NCBI GenBank assembly: GCA_002451065.1
Contig: DKBC01000142.1
Coordinates: 1 to 5,341 of the forward strand
Reading direction: 5' to 3'
Origin: Betaproteobacteria bacterium UBA6910
GTDB lineage: Bacteria > Pseudomonadota > Gammaproteobacteria > Burkholderiales > UBA6910
Length of the DNA: 5,341 nt
Below are positions 1-5,341 of this stretch, one piece after another. The notes below the pieces were generated by a model. The model searched no databases. It saw only the letters and a program-made list of their open reading frames with translations, and was not told the DNA's origin. The position numbers and the translations under genes are program-made. Within the stretch, counting starts at the first letter, position 1, and every line of letters begins with the position of its first letter.

Positions 1-163
1 CCCCCTTCCCGTCATCGGTCAGCTTGCCCTTGCCCACCGCCAGCACCTCGCCCTGTTCGGGCTTCTCGGCGGCGGTATCGGGAATCACGATGCCGGAGGC
101 CGTCTTGCGCTCTTCCTCCAGCCGCTTGACGATCACTCGGTCATGCAGGGGGCGGATTTTCAC
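1..163 (-). CDS. groES: Co-chaperonin GroES, N-terminal part (runs off left edge)
   Basis: GroES is the cytoplasmic heptameric lid of the GroEL chaperonin. The 54 visible residues begin [16 protein letters not shown] after the start and match the GroES N-terminus. They contain the mobile loop (about residues 17-33) with the hydrophobic I25-V26-I27 triplet that contacts GroEL, followed by the family-typical [12 protein letters not shown] strand at 36-47. The start is GTG (CAC at 161-163 on the plus strand). It is chosen because homologues begin exactly at this KIRPLHD sequence and because an AAGGAG ribosome site lies 8 bases upstream. The rest of the roughly 95-residue protein, and presumably groEL, lie beyond base 1. 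Regulation is visible upstream: a CIRCE operator and a promoter. Identification is secure; only completeness is unknown. Confidence 0.96.
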   Translation of the reverse strand, partial: MKIRPLHDRVIVKRLEEERKTASGIVIPDTAAEKPEQGEVLAVGKGKLTDDGKG

Positions 164-171
164 TTTTCCTT

Positions 172-177
172 CTCCTT
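172..177 (-). promoter_or_regulatory. Ribosome binding site of groES
   Basis: On the minus strand this reads AAGGAG, 8 bases before the GTG start at 163. It supports GTG as the real start. An in-frame TTG lies a few codons further upstream, but using it would put this site inside the gene. Confidence 0.8.
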
Positions 178-213
178 TCAATGGGTTGTTCACGCTCCAA
201 CGGGGTTGGCCTG

Positions 214-240
214 TTAGCACTCTCCCGCGAGGAGTGCTAA
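214..240 (-). promoter_or_regulatory. CIRCE operator (HrcA binding site) of groES
   Basis: The plus strand carries TTAGCACTC at 214-222, a 9-base spacer, and GAGTGCTAA at 232-240. This is an exact match to the CIRCE consensus (TTAGCACTC-N9-GAGTGCTAA), an inverted repeat bound by the heat-labile repressor HrcA. It lies about 50 bases upstream of the groES start and overlaps the expected transcription start of the promoter at 240-269, so bound HrcA should block groES transcription until heat stress inactivates it. The operator is symmetrical; it is assigned to the minus strand because groES is the classic target. hrcA itself is not in the window. Confidence 0.97.
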
Positions 241-269
241 TGATAGGGATCGGATCGGCCGATTTCAAG
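240..269 (-). promoter_or_regulatory. Predicted groES promoter (sigma70-like, with a sigma32-like -35)
   Basis: On the minus strand there is a -35 box TTGAAA (263-268), a 17-base spacer, and a -10 box TATCAT (240-245). The spacing is ideal and each box is close to the sigma70 consensus. The last -10 base touches the CIRCE repeat, and the expected start point falls inside it, as is usual for HrcA-controlled genes. The -35 region read as CTTGAAA (263-269) is also the sigma32 consensus; 14 bases later CCCTATCA partly resembles the sigma32 -10 (CCCCATNT). Dual sigma32/HrcA control of groE is known in some proteobacteria, so a mixed promoter is plausible but not proven by sequence. Confidence 0.7.
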
Positions 270-431
270 GCCTGGCCCCCTCGTGTTGCGGGAATTGGAT
301 TTCGGCAGCCAAGCGACGGATCGGCGGAACTTTGGTCCCTGGAGGCAGGACCGATTCTGAGATGGCATGCTAAATTCCTCACTTGGCGGTCCGTCTCGCT
401 CCAACTTCCATCATTTAACACCCTGTCGCAG
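270..431. other. Intergenic upstream region of the ABC transporter operon
   Basis: This stretch must hold the promoter of the rightward transporter operon unless the operon is read from elsewhere. No convincing -35/-10 pair is visible. The best single element is an extended -10-like TGC-TAAATT at 368-376, with no recognisable -35 box 16-18 bases before it. A short inverted repeat TTGG-N10-CCAA (295-312) is too weak to call an operator. No riboswitch-like structure or small gene was recognised. A reading frame open from base 24 across this region is judged spurious. Confidence 0.4.
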
Positions 432-437
432 AAGGAG
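432..437 (+). promoter_or_regulatory. Ribosome binding site of the binding-protein gene
   Basis: AAGGAG lies 7 bases before the ATG at 445. It is the only strong Shine-Dalgarno site in the transporter operon. It decides the start: the in-frame ATG at 367 has no such site and would add 26 residues in front of the signal peptide. Confidence 0.85.
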
Positions 438-444
438 AAAATTA

Positions 445-1311
445 ATGCTTATCCCCTCCCCCTCGCGCACCCTGAAGGCGATTCTCGGCATCTGCACCTT
501 GGTGTGGGCCAGCGTCGCAGGGGCGCAGCAAGTGCTGAAGGTATCCGCGATTCCCGATGAAGCTCCGACCGAGTTGCAGCGCAAGTTCGCCCCCCTGGGC
601 AAGTACCTGGAACAGAAGACCGGCGCCAAGATCGAGTTCATCCCGGTCACCGACTACGCCGCCACCGTGGAAAGCCTCGCCGCCGGAAAGCTGGACATGG
701 TGTGGTACGGGGGCTTCACCTTCGTCCAGGCCTACCTCCGCACCAACAGATCGGCCATCCCTTTGGTGCAGCGGGTGGAGGACGAGAAATTCCGTTCGGT
801 ATTCATCACCCGCGCCGAAAGCAACATCAAGTCCTTGGCAGACCTGAAGGGCAAGAATTTCACCTTCGGTTCGGTCTCCTCCACCTCGGGCCACCTGATG
901 CCGCGCTATTTTCTCCTCCAGGCAGGAATCAACCCCGACAAGGACATGCGCATCGCCTTTTCCGGGGCCCATGACGCCACCGCGTTCCAGGTGGCGGGGG
1001 GCAAGGTGGACGCCGGCGCCCTCAACATCTCGGTATGGAACAAACTCGTGGAGGAGAAGAAGGTCGACCCCGGCGCGTTGCGGGTGTTCTACACCACGCC
1101 TCCTTACTACGACTACAACTGGACCGTGCGCGGCGACCTGGACCCCAAGCTGGTGCAGAAGATCCGGGAGGCGTTCCTGGCCCTGGACCCCGCGAATCCC
1201 GAGGACGCGGAAATTCTGAAGCTCCAGCGTGCCAGCCGCTTCGTGCCCACCAACCCGGGGAACTACAAGGGCATCGAGGAGGCGGCCCGCTCCGCGGGGC
1301 TGCTCAAGTAG
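445..1311 (+). CDS. phnD: PhnD-type periplasmic substrate-binding protein (putative selenate/oxyanion ABC transporter)
   Basis: This is a 288-residue secreted binding protein that would capture the ligand in the periplasm and deliver it to the permeases encoded downstream. Residues 1-27 look like a signal peptide: basic residues at R8 and K11, a hydrophobic core at 12-25, and a likely cleavage after AGA at 27. The mature part starts with a [19 protein letters not shown] strand typical of the PhnD family. The ligand-loop motif SSTSG is at 145-149, followed by SGAHDA (173-178) and VDAG (188-191); in PhnD the equivalent Ser/Thr loop, His and Asp line the phosphonate pocket. Overall wording ([51 protein letters not shown]) fits the branch usually annotated as putative selenate transporter binding protein, recalled from family knowledge rather than searched. 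The true substrate could be selenate, a phosphonate, phosphite or another oxyanion. 'phnD' is used as a family symbol only. Confidence 0.88.
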   Translation: MLIPSPSRTLKAILGICTLVWASVAGAQQVLKVSAIPDEAPTELQRKFAPLGKYLEQKTGAKIEFIPVTDYAATVESLAAGKLDMVWYGGFTFVQAYLRTNRSAIPLVQRVEDEKFRSVFITRAESNIKSLADLKGKNFTFGSVSSTSGHLMPRYFLLQAGINPDKDMRIAFSGAHDATAFQVAGGKVDAGALNISVWNKLVEEKKVDPGALRVFYTTPPYYDYNWTVRGDLDPKLVQKIREAFLALDPANPEDAEILKLQRASRFVPTNPGNYKGIEEAARSAGLLK

Positions 1312-1336
1312 CCGGTCGCGGCCGCCGTCCGTCTGA

Positions 1337-1354
1337 TCAGGCGCGCTTGCCTGA
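1337..1354 (+). promoter_or_regulatory. Intercistronic stem-loop abutting the ATPase start codon
   Basis: TCAGGC (1337-1342) and GCCTGA (1349-1354) form a perfect 6-bp stem around a 6-base loop, which could add one G-U pair. It ends one base before the ATG at 1356 and occupies the place where a Shine-Dalgarno site would be; no such site is seen. It could lower translation of the ATPase or protect the 3' end of the binding-protein mRNA, either of which would give binding protein in excess. It lacks a T-run, so it is not a standard terminator. The overlapping palindrome CTGATCAG (1333-1340) could compete with it. The function is inference. Confidence 0.45.
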
Positions 1355-1355
1355 C

Positions 1356-2165
1356 ATGAGCACACACCTCCGATCGGTGAGCGTCGCCTACGGCACCGGA
1401 GGGCGCGCGCTGGACGGCATCACGATGGCGATCGGGCCCGGAGAGCAGGTGGCCATTATCGGGCCCTCGGGGGCGGGCAAGACCACGCTGCTCCACACCC
1501 TGGCCTCGGCCCTGAAGCCCGGGGAAGGCGCCGTCACTGTCCTCGGATCCGATCCCTGGCGGCTTTCTCAGACTGAATTGCAGCGCCTGCGCCGGCGCCT
1601 GTTTCTCGCGCCCCAGGCGCCGCCGCTGCCACCCCGGCAACGGGTGGTGAACGCGGTGCTGGCGGGGCGCCTGCCCGAATGGTCTACCTGGCGCGCGCTG
1701 CGCTCCCTGGTCTATCCCGCCGATATCAGGTCGGCCCGCACGGCCCTCGCGCGCTTCCGCATCGAGGACAAGCTGTTCCTGCGCTGCGACCGTCTCTCCG
1801 GCGGCGAGCGTCAGCGGGTGGGCTTGGCGCGGCTGCTCGCCTCGCCCGCGGAACTGTTCCTGCTCGACGAACCGGTCAGCGCACTGGACCCCGCCCTGGC
1901 CCAGGCTGCGCTGCAAGTTCTACAGGGGGAGGCCTCGGCGCGCGGAGCCTCCATGGTGGTCAGCCTGCACGCCGTGGACCTGGCCCTGGCGCGCTTTCCG
2001 CGCATTGTCGGGTTGCGGGAAGGAAAGGTGCTGTTCGATCTGCCGCGCCCCGCGGTGGACGAAGCCCTGTTGATCGAACTCTACGGAAGCGAGCTCTGCA
2101 ACTCGTTCCAGGCGCCGCCGGAGCACCAGGCCGAAGCCCTGCCCATCTGCCGCGGATGCGTGTGA
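1356..2165 (+). CDS. phnC: PhnC-type ABC transporter ATP-binding protein
   Basis: This is a 269-residue cytoplasmic ATPase that would energise import through the two permeases. All nucleotide-binding elements are present: Walker A GPSGAGKTT (36-44), Q-loop Gln87, signature LSGGERQR (147-154), Walker B LFLLDE (167-172), D-loop SALD (175-178) and switch His205. The NAVLAGRLPEWSTWRALRSL stretch (99-118) is characteristic of PhnC within ABC ATPases, although the signature here is LSGGERQR where PhnC usually has LSGGQQQR. The start ATG lies 44 bases after the binding-protein stop and has no visible Shine-Dalgarno site; a hairpin abuts it. The frame is open upstream to 1035, but that part would overlap the binding-protein gene and lacks family similarity. 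The tail is unusual, with Cys248 and a terminal CRGC (C265, C268). The last 10 bases overlap the next gene. Confidence 0.93.
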   Translation: MSTHLRSVSVAYGTGGRALDGITMAIGPGEQVAIIGPSGAGKTTLLHTLASALKPGEGAVTVLGSDPWRLSQTELQRLRRRLFLAPQAPPLPPRQRVVNAVLAGRLPEWSTWRALRSLVYPADIRSARTALARFRIEDKLFLRCDRLSGGERQRVGLARLLASPAELFLLDEPVSALDPALAQAALQVLQGEASARGASMVVSLHAVDLALARFPRIVGLREGKVLFDLPRPAVDEALLIELYGSELCNSFQAPPEHQAEALPICRGCV

Positions 2166-2989
2166 CGGACACCGTCACCTACAAAGACCCCGCCTGGCAC
2201 ACGCGGATCACCTGGACCGTGGTGTTCCTCGCGGTGCTGCTCCCGGCGGGCTGGCTCGCCGAGTTCAATCCCGCGGTGCTCTGGGACGAGGCCAACCTCC
2301 GCACCGTGGGCCATTTTCTGGGAACCTTCCTGCCGCCGGCGCATTCCCTGGAATTTCTGAACATGGTGGCCATTGCCACCTGGAAGACCATCGCCATCGC
2401 CACCGTCGGCACCGTGTTGGCAGCCATCATCGGATTCCCGGCCGCTCTAGCGGCCAACCGCGCCCTGTCCCTGTCGGCACTCACCACGGGTCGCATGGCC
2501 CCCTGGGCCGCGGCGGTGCGCTGGACCGTGCGCGCGGTGCTGATTTTCCTGCGCAGCGTACCGGAAGTAGTGTGGGCGCTGCTCATCGTCCGGGCCGTGG
2601 GCCTGGGGGACACCGCCGGGGTCCTCGCCATCGCCCTCACCTATGGGGGGATGCTGGGAAAGGTCTACCTGGAGATTTTCGAATCCACCGACGTGGAGGC
2701 TACCCGCTCCCTGCTGCGCAACGGGGCTGGGCGAACCCAGGGTTTCTTCTACGGCATGCTCCCGGCCTGCCTGCCGGAACTCACCTCCTACACCGTCTAC
2801 CGCTGGGAATGCGCGATCCGCGCCTCGGTGATCATGGGATTCGTGGGCGCCGGAGGCCTCGGCCAGCAGATGGAGCTTTCCATGCGCATGCTCGCGGGCG
2901 GAGAGGTGATCACCATGCTGGCGGTGTTCGTGGGCCTGGTCTGGATCGCCGACCAGGTGAGCCTGCAGTTGCGAAAATGGACAGAGTGA
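2156..2989 (+). CDS. phnE: PhnE-type ABC transporter permease, first subunit
   Basis: This is a 277-residue inner-membrane permease. Hydrophobic segments lie at about 19-35, 74-100, 125-148, 154-172, 222-236 and 251-269, consistent with six helices. The cytoplasmic EAA coupling loop, which contacts the ATPase, runs from E181-A182 through G190 to the LP pair at 202-203. It is followed by SYTVYRWE (211-218) and GFVGAGGLGQ (228-237), strong hallmarks of PhnE-type permeases. The ATG at 2156 overlaps the ATPase end by 10 bases; the GTG at 2162 (a GTGA overlap) is an alternative start two codons later. Neither has a clear ribosome site, so coupling to ATPase translation is likely. It is a paralogue of the next gene, with which it probably forms a heterodimeric pore. 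Substrate unknown. Confidence 0.92.
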   Translation: MRVTDTVTYKDPAWHTRITWTVVFLAVLLPAGWLAEFNPAVLWDEANLRTVGHFLGTFLPPAHSLEFLNMVAIATWKTIAIATVGTVLAAIIGFPAALAANRALSLSALTTGRMAPWAAAVRWTVRAVLIFLRSVPEVVWALLIVRAVGLGDTAGVLAIALTYGGMLGKVYLEIFESTDVEATRSLLRNGAGRTQGFFYGMLPACLPELTSYTVYRWECAIRASVIMGFVGAGGLGQQMELSMRMLAGGEVITMLAVFVGLVWIADQVSLQLRKWTE

Positions 2990-2993
2990 CGCC

Positions 2994-3761
2994 ATGCCAT
3001 CCCTGACGCGGCCCCTCCTGGCATTGGCGGCTTGGCTCGTATTCTTTGCCGCCTGCGTGGCCACCCTGAGCGGAGACTGGGCCAGCCTTTTCTCCGCCGG
3101 CTCGGCGCGCGGCATGGCAAAGTTCGTTGGCGATTTTTTTCCGCCCGCCCACGACCCTGAGATTCTGCGCAAGGTCGCGGCGGGGTCCCTGGAGACCCTG
3201 GCCATGTCCTGGATCGGGACCCTGATCGCCGCGGTCGCCGGCCTCGGGCTTGCGCTACCGGCGGCCGGACGCTGGGGCGGGATGGCGAAAGGCACCACGC
3301 GACTGCTGTTGAACGGGCTGCGCGCCGTGCCGGAACTGGTATGGGCGGCGCTGGTGGTGGTAGCCGCGGGACTGGGGCCGTTTTCCGGAACCCTGGCCCT
3401 CGCCCTGCACACGTCCGGCGTGCTCGGCCGCCTGTTCGCCGAGGCGCTGGAGAACGTTTCTCCGGAGCCTTATGAAAGCCTGCGACGGCACGGCGTCGGC
3501 GCCGCCGCAGCGTTCTGGTACGCGACGTTCCCGCAAGTGCTGCCGCAGCTCGCCAGCTACGCGCTCTACCGCTGGGAAATCAACATCCGGGCCGCCGCCA
3601 TTCTGGGGGTGGTGGGCGCCGGCGGCCTGGGCCAGATGCTGCACTTCCATCTGAGCCTGTTCCAGCTGCACGAGGCGGCCAGCGTGCTGATTGCCATGAT
3701 CCTCCTGGTCACCGTGGTGGACCTGGCCAGCAACCGCGTCCGGCGAGCTCTCACAAGCTAA
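2994..3761 (+). CDS. phnE: PhnE-type ABC transporter permease, second subunit
   Basis: This is a 255-residue inner-membrane permease, slightly shorter than its upstream paralogue. Hydrophobic segments lie at about 7-25, 66-91, 104-126, 130-148, 198-212 and 229-245. The coupling loop spans about 157-185 (EPYESLRRHG to FPQVLPQL); its EAA start is degenerate, reading EPYES. It is followed by SYALYRWEINIRA (188-200) and GVVGAGGLGQ (205-214), matching the same block in the first permease. Other shared blocks include FFPPAHD (48-54) against FLPPAHS, and RAVPELVWA (110-118) against RSVPEVVWA. The start lies 4 bases after the preceding stop with only a weak ribosome site, so coupling is likely. It is the last gene of the operon; its stop is 6 bases from the convergent TPR gene and no terminator lies between. 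Confidence 0.92.
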   Translation: MPSLTRPLLALAAWLVFFAACVATLSGDWASLFSAGSARGMAKFVGDFFPPAHDPEILRKVAAGSLETLAMSWIGTLIAAVAGLGLALPAAGRWGGMAKGTTRLLLNGLRAVPELVWAALVVVAAGLGPFSGTLALALHTSGVLGRLFAEALENVSPEPYESLRRHGVGAAAAFWYATFPQVLPQLASYALYRWEINIRAAAILGVVGAGGLGQMLHFHLSLFQLHEAASVLIAMILLVTVVDLASNRVRRALTS

Positions 3762-3767
3762 TTGAAG

Positions 3768-5341
3768 TTATCGGCCTCGGAACGGCGGTGCCTTGGCGAG
3801 CAGCGCGCGAGCCTCTTCCCGGTCGTTCGACGGGATGCTCTTGAGCCGGGACGAACGCGGATCGAGATACAGCGTGGCCGCAATCGCCGCCCGCCGGGAC
3901 TCGGGATTGCGCGTATATCGGGCCTCAAAGGCATACGCCCAAGCAAACGGCCACGCGATTCGAACCCGCATCGCCATGTCCGCGAGCAGCGCCCGGTAGC
4001 GGGCCTCTTTCGTTGCCTCATACAGTTCTTCCGCGGCCTCCAGCACCTGGTACAGGGGAGGGATCGCGAAATCACCCGGGGACGGCGGATCAACAAAGGC
4101 GTACCAGAGCCCATCGAGCGCGCGCTCGTGCCTCCCTTCCATCCCGTCGATCATGGCCTGGGCCAACCAGTAGAAATTATCCCGCCCCACCCGCTCGGAA
4201 AACTGGCCCACCAGCGCCTTCGCTTCATCCATGCGGCCGCTGCGCGCCAGGGCATAGGTCAGGTATGGCAACGGATACGCGAATGACTTTCTGCCCGGAA
4301 ACGATGCGTTCAGCGTCATGGCGTAGGCCTCGGTCAGGGGATTAATGGCACCGCCATGATCGCCGCGGAGGAAGGCGTAATAGCCCTCCCCGAACAGCCG
4401 TAGGTCCCGGTCCCGGGTCGCCCCCCCGAATCGCCGGAGAATCGTCAGGTCCTCATCCCCGGGGTCCCGATCCATGGTGAGCGCGGTCAGCGCCAGCGTT
4501 GCCCGGGTAGCCCCATCGACGTCGGCCCTTCGTGAGCCCACGCGCCAGCCCTCGATATACGCCACGGTCCGATCGCGGTCCGCGTTTGTCTTGCGCAGCC
4601 CCGCGTGGACGGCAAACAGGGACCGGCCATCACGCGCAAGGTCGGACGCCTGCCGGAGCGCCTCCCAGCCCTTGCTCTCGTCACCCAGCAGGAAGGCGTA
4701 GTAAGCGATGTTCGCCCAGGCGAGGTCGCTGGGGTAGCGCCGGTTGCGCACTTCCTCCCATTCCAGGGCCTTGCGGTAGTCCCGCCCTATGTGTGCGATG
4801 TAGCGGGCAGCAGCCATTTCCGCGGCTGCCCCGGTATGGAACGACATGGCGGTTTCCGCCAGTGCTCTCGCCAGCACGGGCTCCCCGTTCCAGTAAAGCA
4901 GCCAGGCGCCCTCCCGGGCATTGTTGGCCGACGCCACGGGGTCGACCCCGGGATCCCGGAAACCGGCGAAGGCCAGCAATATTTTCTGGGCCTCGTGGGG
5001 TTTGCGGGCCCGCAAAAGAGCGCGTGCCAGGCGGAAACTCGCCTCCCATTCGCCGGGCTCCCGGGAAACCCGGTCCCGCAGAACGGCGATCTGCCTGTTG
5101 ATGTCGCCCGACCGCTCGGCCATGGCGATGTCAAAGGTCTCGCGACCCTGGTCCCCCCGGAAGCGATCTTCGTTCTCCGCCAGCACGCGCCGGGCATCTT
5201 CGGTCCGCCCGAGCTTGGTCAGCAGGTTGTGGGCGCTTTCCAGGTAGCTAAATTCGGTCTGCGTCAGGCGCAGCGCACGCAGGTATTGAGCCGCCGCGTT
5301 CTCCAGGTCCTTCCTTCCGTCGGAGGCCTTGCCCGCGCGCT
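3768..5341 (-). CDS. TPR-repeat protein of unknown function, C-terminal part (runs off right edge)
   Basis: The reading frame stays open to the window edge, so the N-terminus is missing. At least 523 residues are visible; an internal GTG at 5186 is not taken as the start because the TPR-like sequence continues upstream of it (AAAQYLRALRLTQTEFSYLE). Helical hairpins with the TPR pattern of small/large residues recur, counted from the first complete visible codon: about 17-60, 95-121 (WEASFRLARALLRARKPHEA), 212-232 (AYYAFLLGDESKGWEALRQA), 319-341 (GYYAFLRGDHGGAINPLTEA) and 360-384 (YALARSGRMDEAKALVGQF). The C-terminal 100 residues are rich in Trp, Tyr and Arg (AWPFAWAYAFEARY) and end without a membrane anchor. 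TPR arrays usually bind other proteins, often in envelope or polysaccharide assemblies. No enzymatic domain is seen, and the missing N-terminus decides the cell location. It is not obviously related to the transporter. Confidence 0.82.
   Translation of the reverse strand, partial: RAGKASDGRKDLENAAAQYLRALRLTQTEFSYLESAHNLLTKLGRTEDARRVLAENEDRFRGDQGRETFDIAMAERSGDINRQIAVLRDRVSREPGEWEASFRLARALLRARKPHEAQKILLAFAGFRDPGVDPVASANNAREGAWLLYWNGEPVLARALAETAMSFHTGAAAEMAAARYIAHIGRDYRKALEWEEVRNRRYPSDLAWANIAYYAFLLGDESKGWEALRQASDLARDGRSLFAVHAGLRKTNADRDRTVAYIEGWRVGSRRADVDGATRATLALTALTMDRDPGDEDLTILRRFGGATRDRDLRLFGEGYYAFLRGDHGGAINPLTEAYAMTLNASFPGRKSFAYPLPYLTYALARSGRMDEAKALVGQFSERVGRDNFYWLAQAMIDGMEGRHERALDGLWYAFVDPPSPGDFAIPPLYQVLEAAEELYEATKEARYRALLADMAMRVRIAWPFAWAYAFEARYTRNPESRRAAIAATLYLDPRSSRLKSIPSNDREEARALLAKAPPFRGR

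Noticed and set aside
214..240. CIRCE repeat as a transcription terminator hairpin
   Set aside because: It is an exact HrcA operator with the 9-base spacer, lies at the groES promoter, and has no T-run after it.
295..312. Inverted repeat TTGG-N10-CCAA upstream of the transporter operon as an operator
   Set aside because: The arms are only 4 bases long and expected by chance; there is no identified promoter beside it.
367..444. Possible earlier start (ATG at 367) for the binding protein
   Set aside because: There is no ribosome site before it, and it would put 26 polar residues in front of the signal peptide. The ATG at 445 has AAGGAG 7 bases upstream.
24..560. Plus-strand open frame of 178 codons across groES, the CIRCE region and the binding-protein start
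   Set aside because: It runs antisense to groES, through promoter and operator elements, and out of frame into the next gene; the product resembles nothing known.
442..1365. Long minus-strand open frame of 307 codons opposite the binding-protein gene
   Set aside because: It mirrors a gene with clear family motifs and a strong ribosome site; its product is low-complexity (Gly, Val, Arg, His rich) with no motif. Such shadows are common in GC-rich coding DNA.
2447..3412. Long minus-strand open frame of 321 codons across the two permease genes
   Set aside because: It spans the junction of two well-supported permeases, has an Ala/Arg/Pro-rich product without recognisable domains, and is best explained by codon bias of the plus strand.
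5184..5186. GTG as the start of the TPR protein
   Set aside because: The frame stays open with TPR-like helical sequence for another 51 codons to the window edge, so this is an internal valine codon.

Overview
The window is GC-rich and gapless in coding, and most likely comes from a betaproteobacterium. This rests on the GroES N-terminus ([27 protein letters not shown]), a perfect CIRCE operator in front of groES, and general codon use; it is an inference, since no rRNA or other taxonomic marker is present.

Layout: (1) Bases 1-163, minus strand: the start of groES, running off the left edge; groEL would be expected beyond it. (2) Bases 164-444: a divergent intergenic region holding the groES ribosome binding site, a perfect CIRCE (HrcA) operator, a well-spaced sigma70-type promoter whose -35 box also fits sigma32, and the ribosome binding site of the rightward operon. 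(3) Bases 445-3761, plus strand: a compact four-gene ABC importer operon of the phosphonate (PhnDCE) class: periplasmic binding protein, ATPase, and two separate, paralogous permeases. (4) Bases 3768-5341, minus strand: the C-terminal part of a large TPR-type repeat protein of unknown function, convergent with the transporter and running off the right edge.

The transporter is complete. The secreted binding protein would capture an oxyanion-like ligand in the periplasm, the two permeases would form a heterodimeric channel, and the ATPase would drive uptake. The binding protein resembles the branch of the PhnD superfamily commonly annotated as 'putative selenate ABC transporter substrate-binding protein'. 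No selenium genes (selD, mnmH/ybbB), C-P lyase genes or phosphite/hypophosphite oxidation genes are in view, so the substrate stays open. A small hairpin between the binding-protein and ATPase genes, abutting the ATPase start codon, may set their expression ratio. Downstream genes are linked by a 10-base overlap and a 4-base gap, which suggests translational coupling.

I see no mobile element, CRISPR array, tRNA or rRNA, and no clear evidence of an undescribed system. The points most worth a second look are the transporter's substrate, the intercistronic hairpin, the cysteine-rich tail of the ATPase and the unassigned TPR protein.
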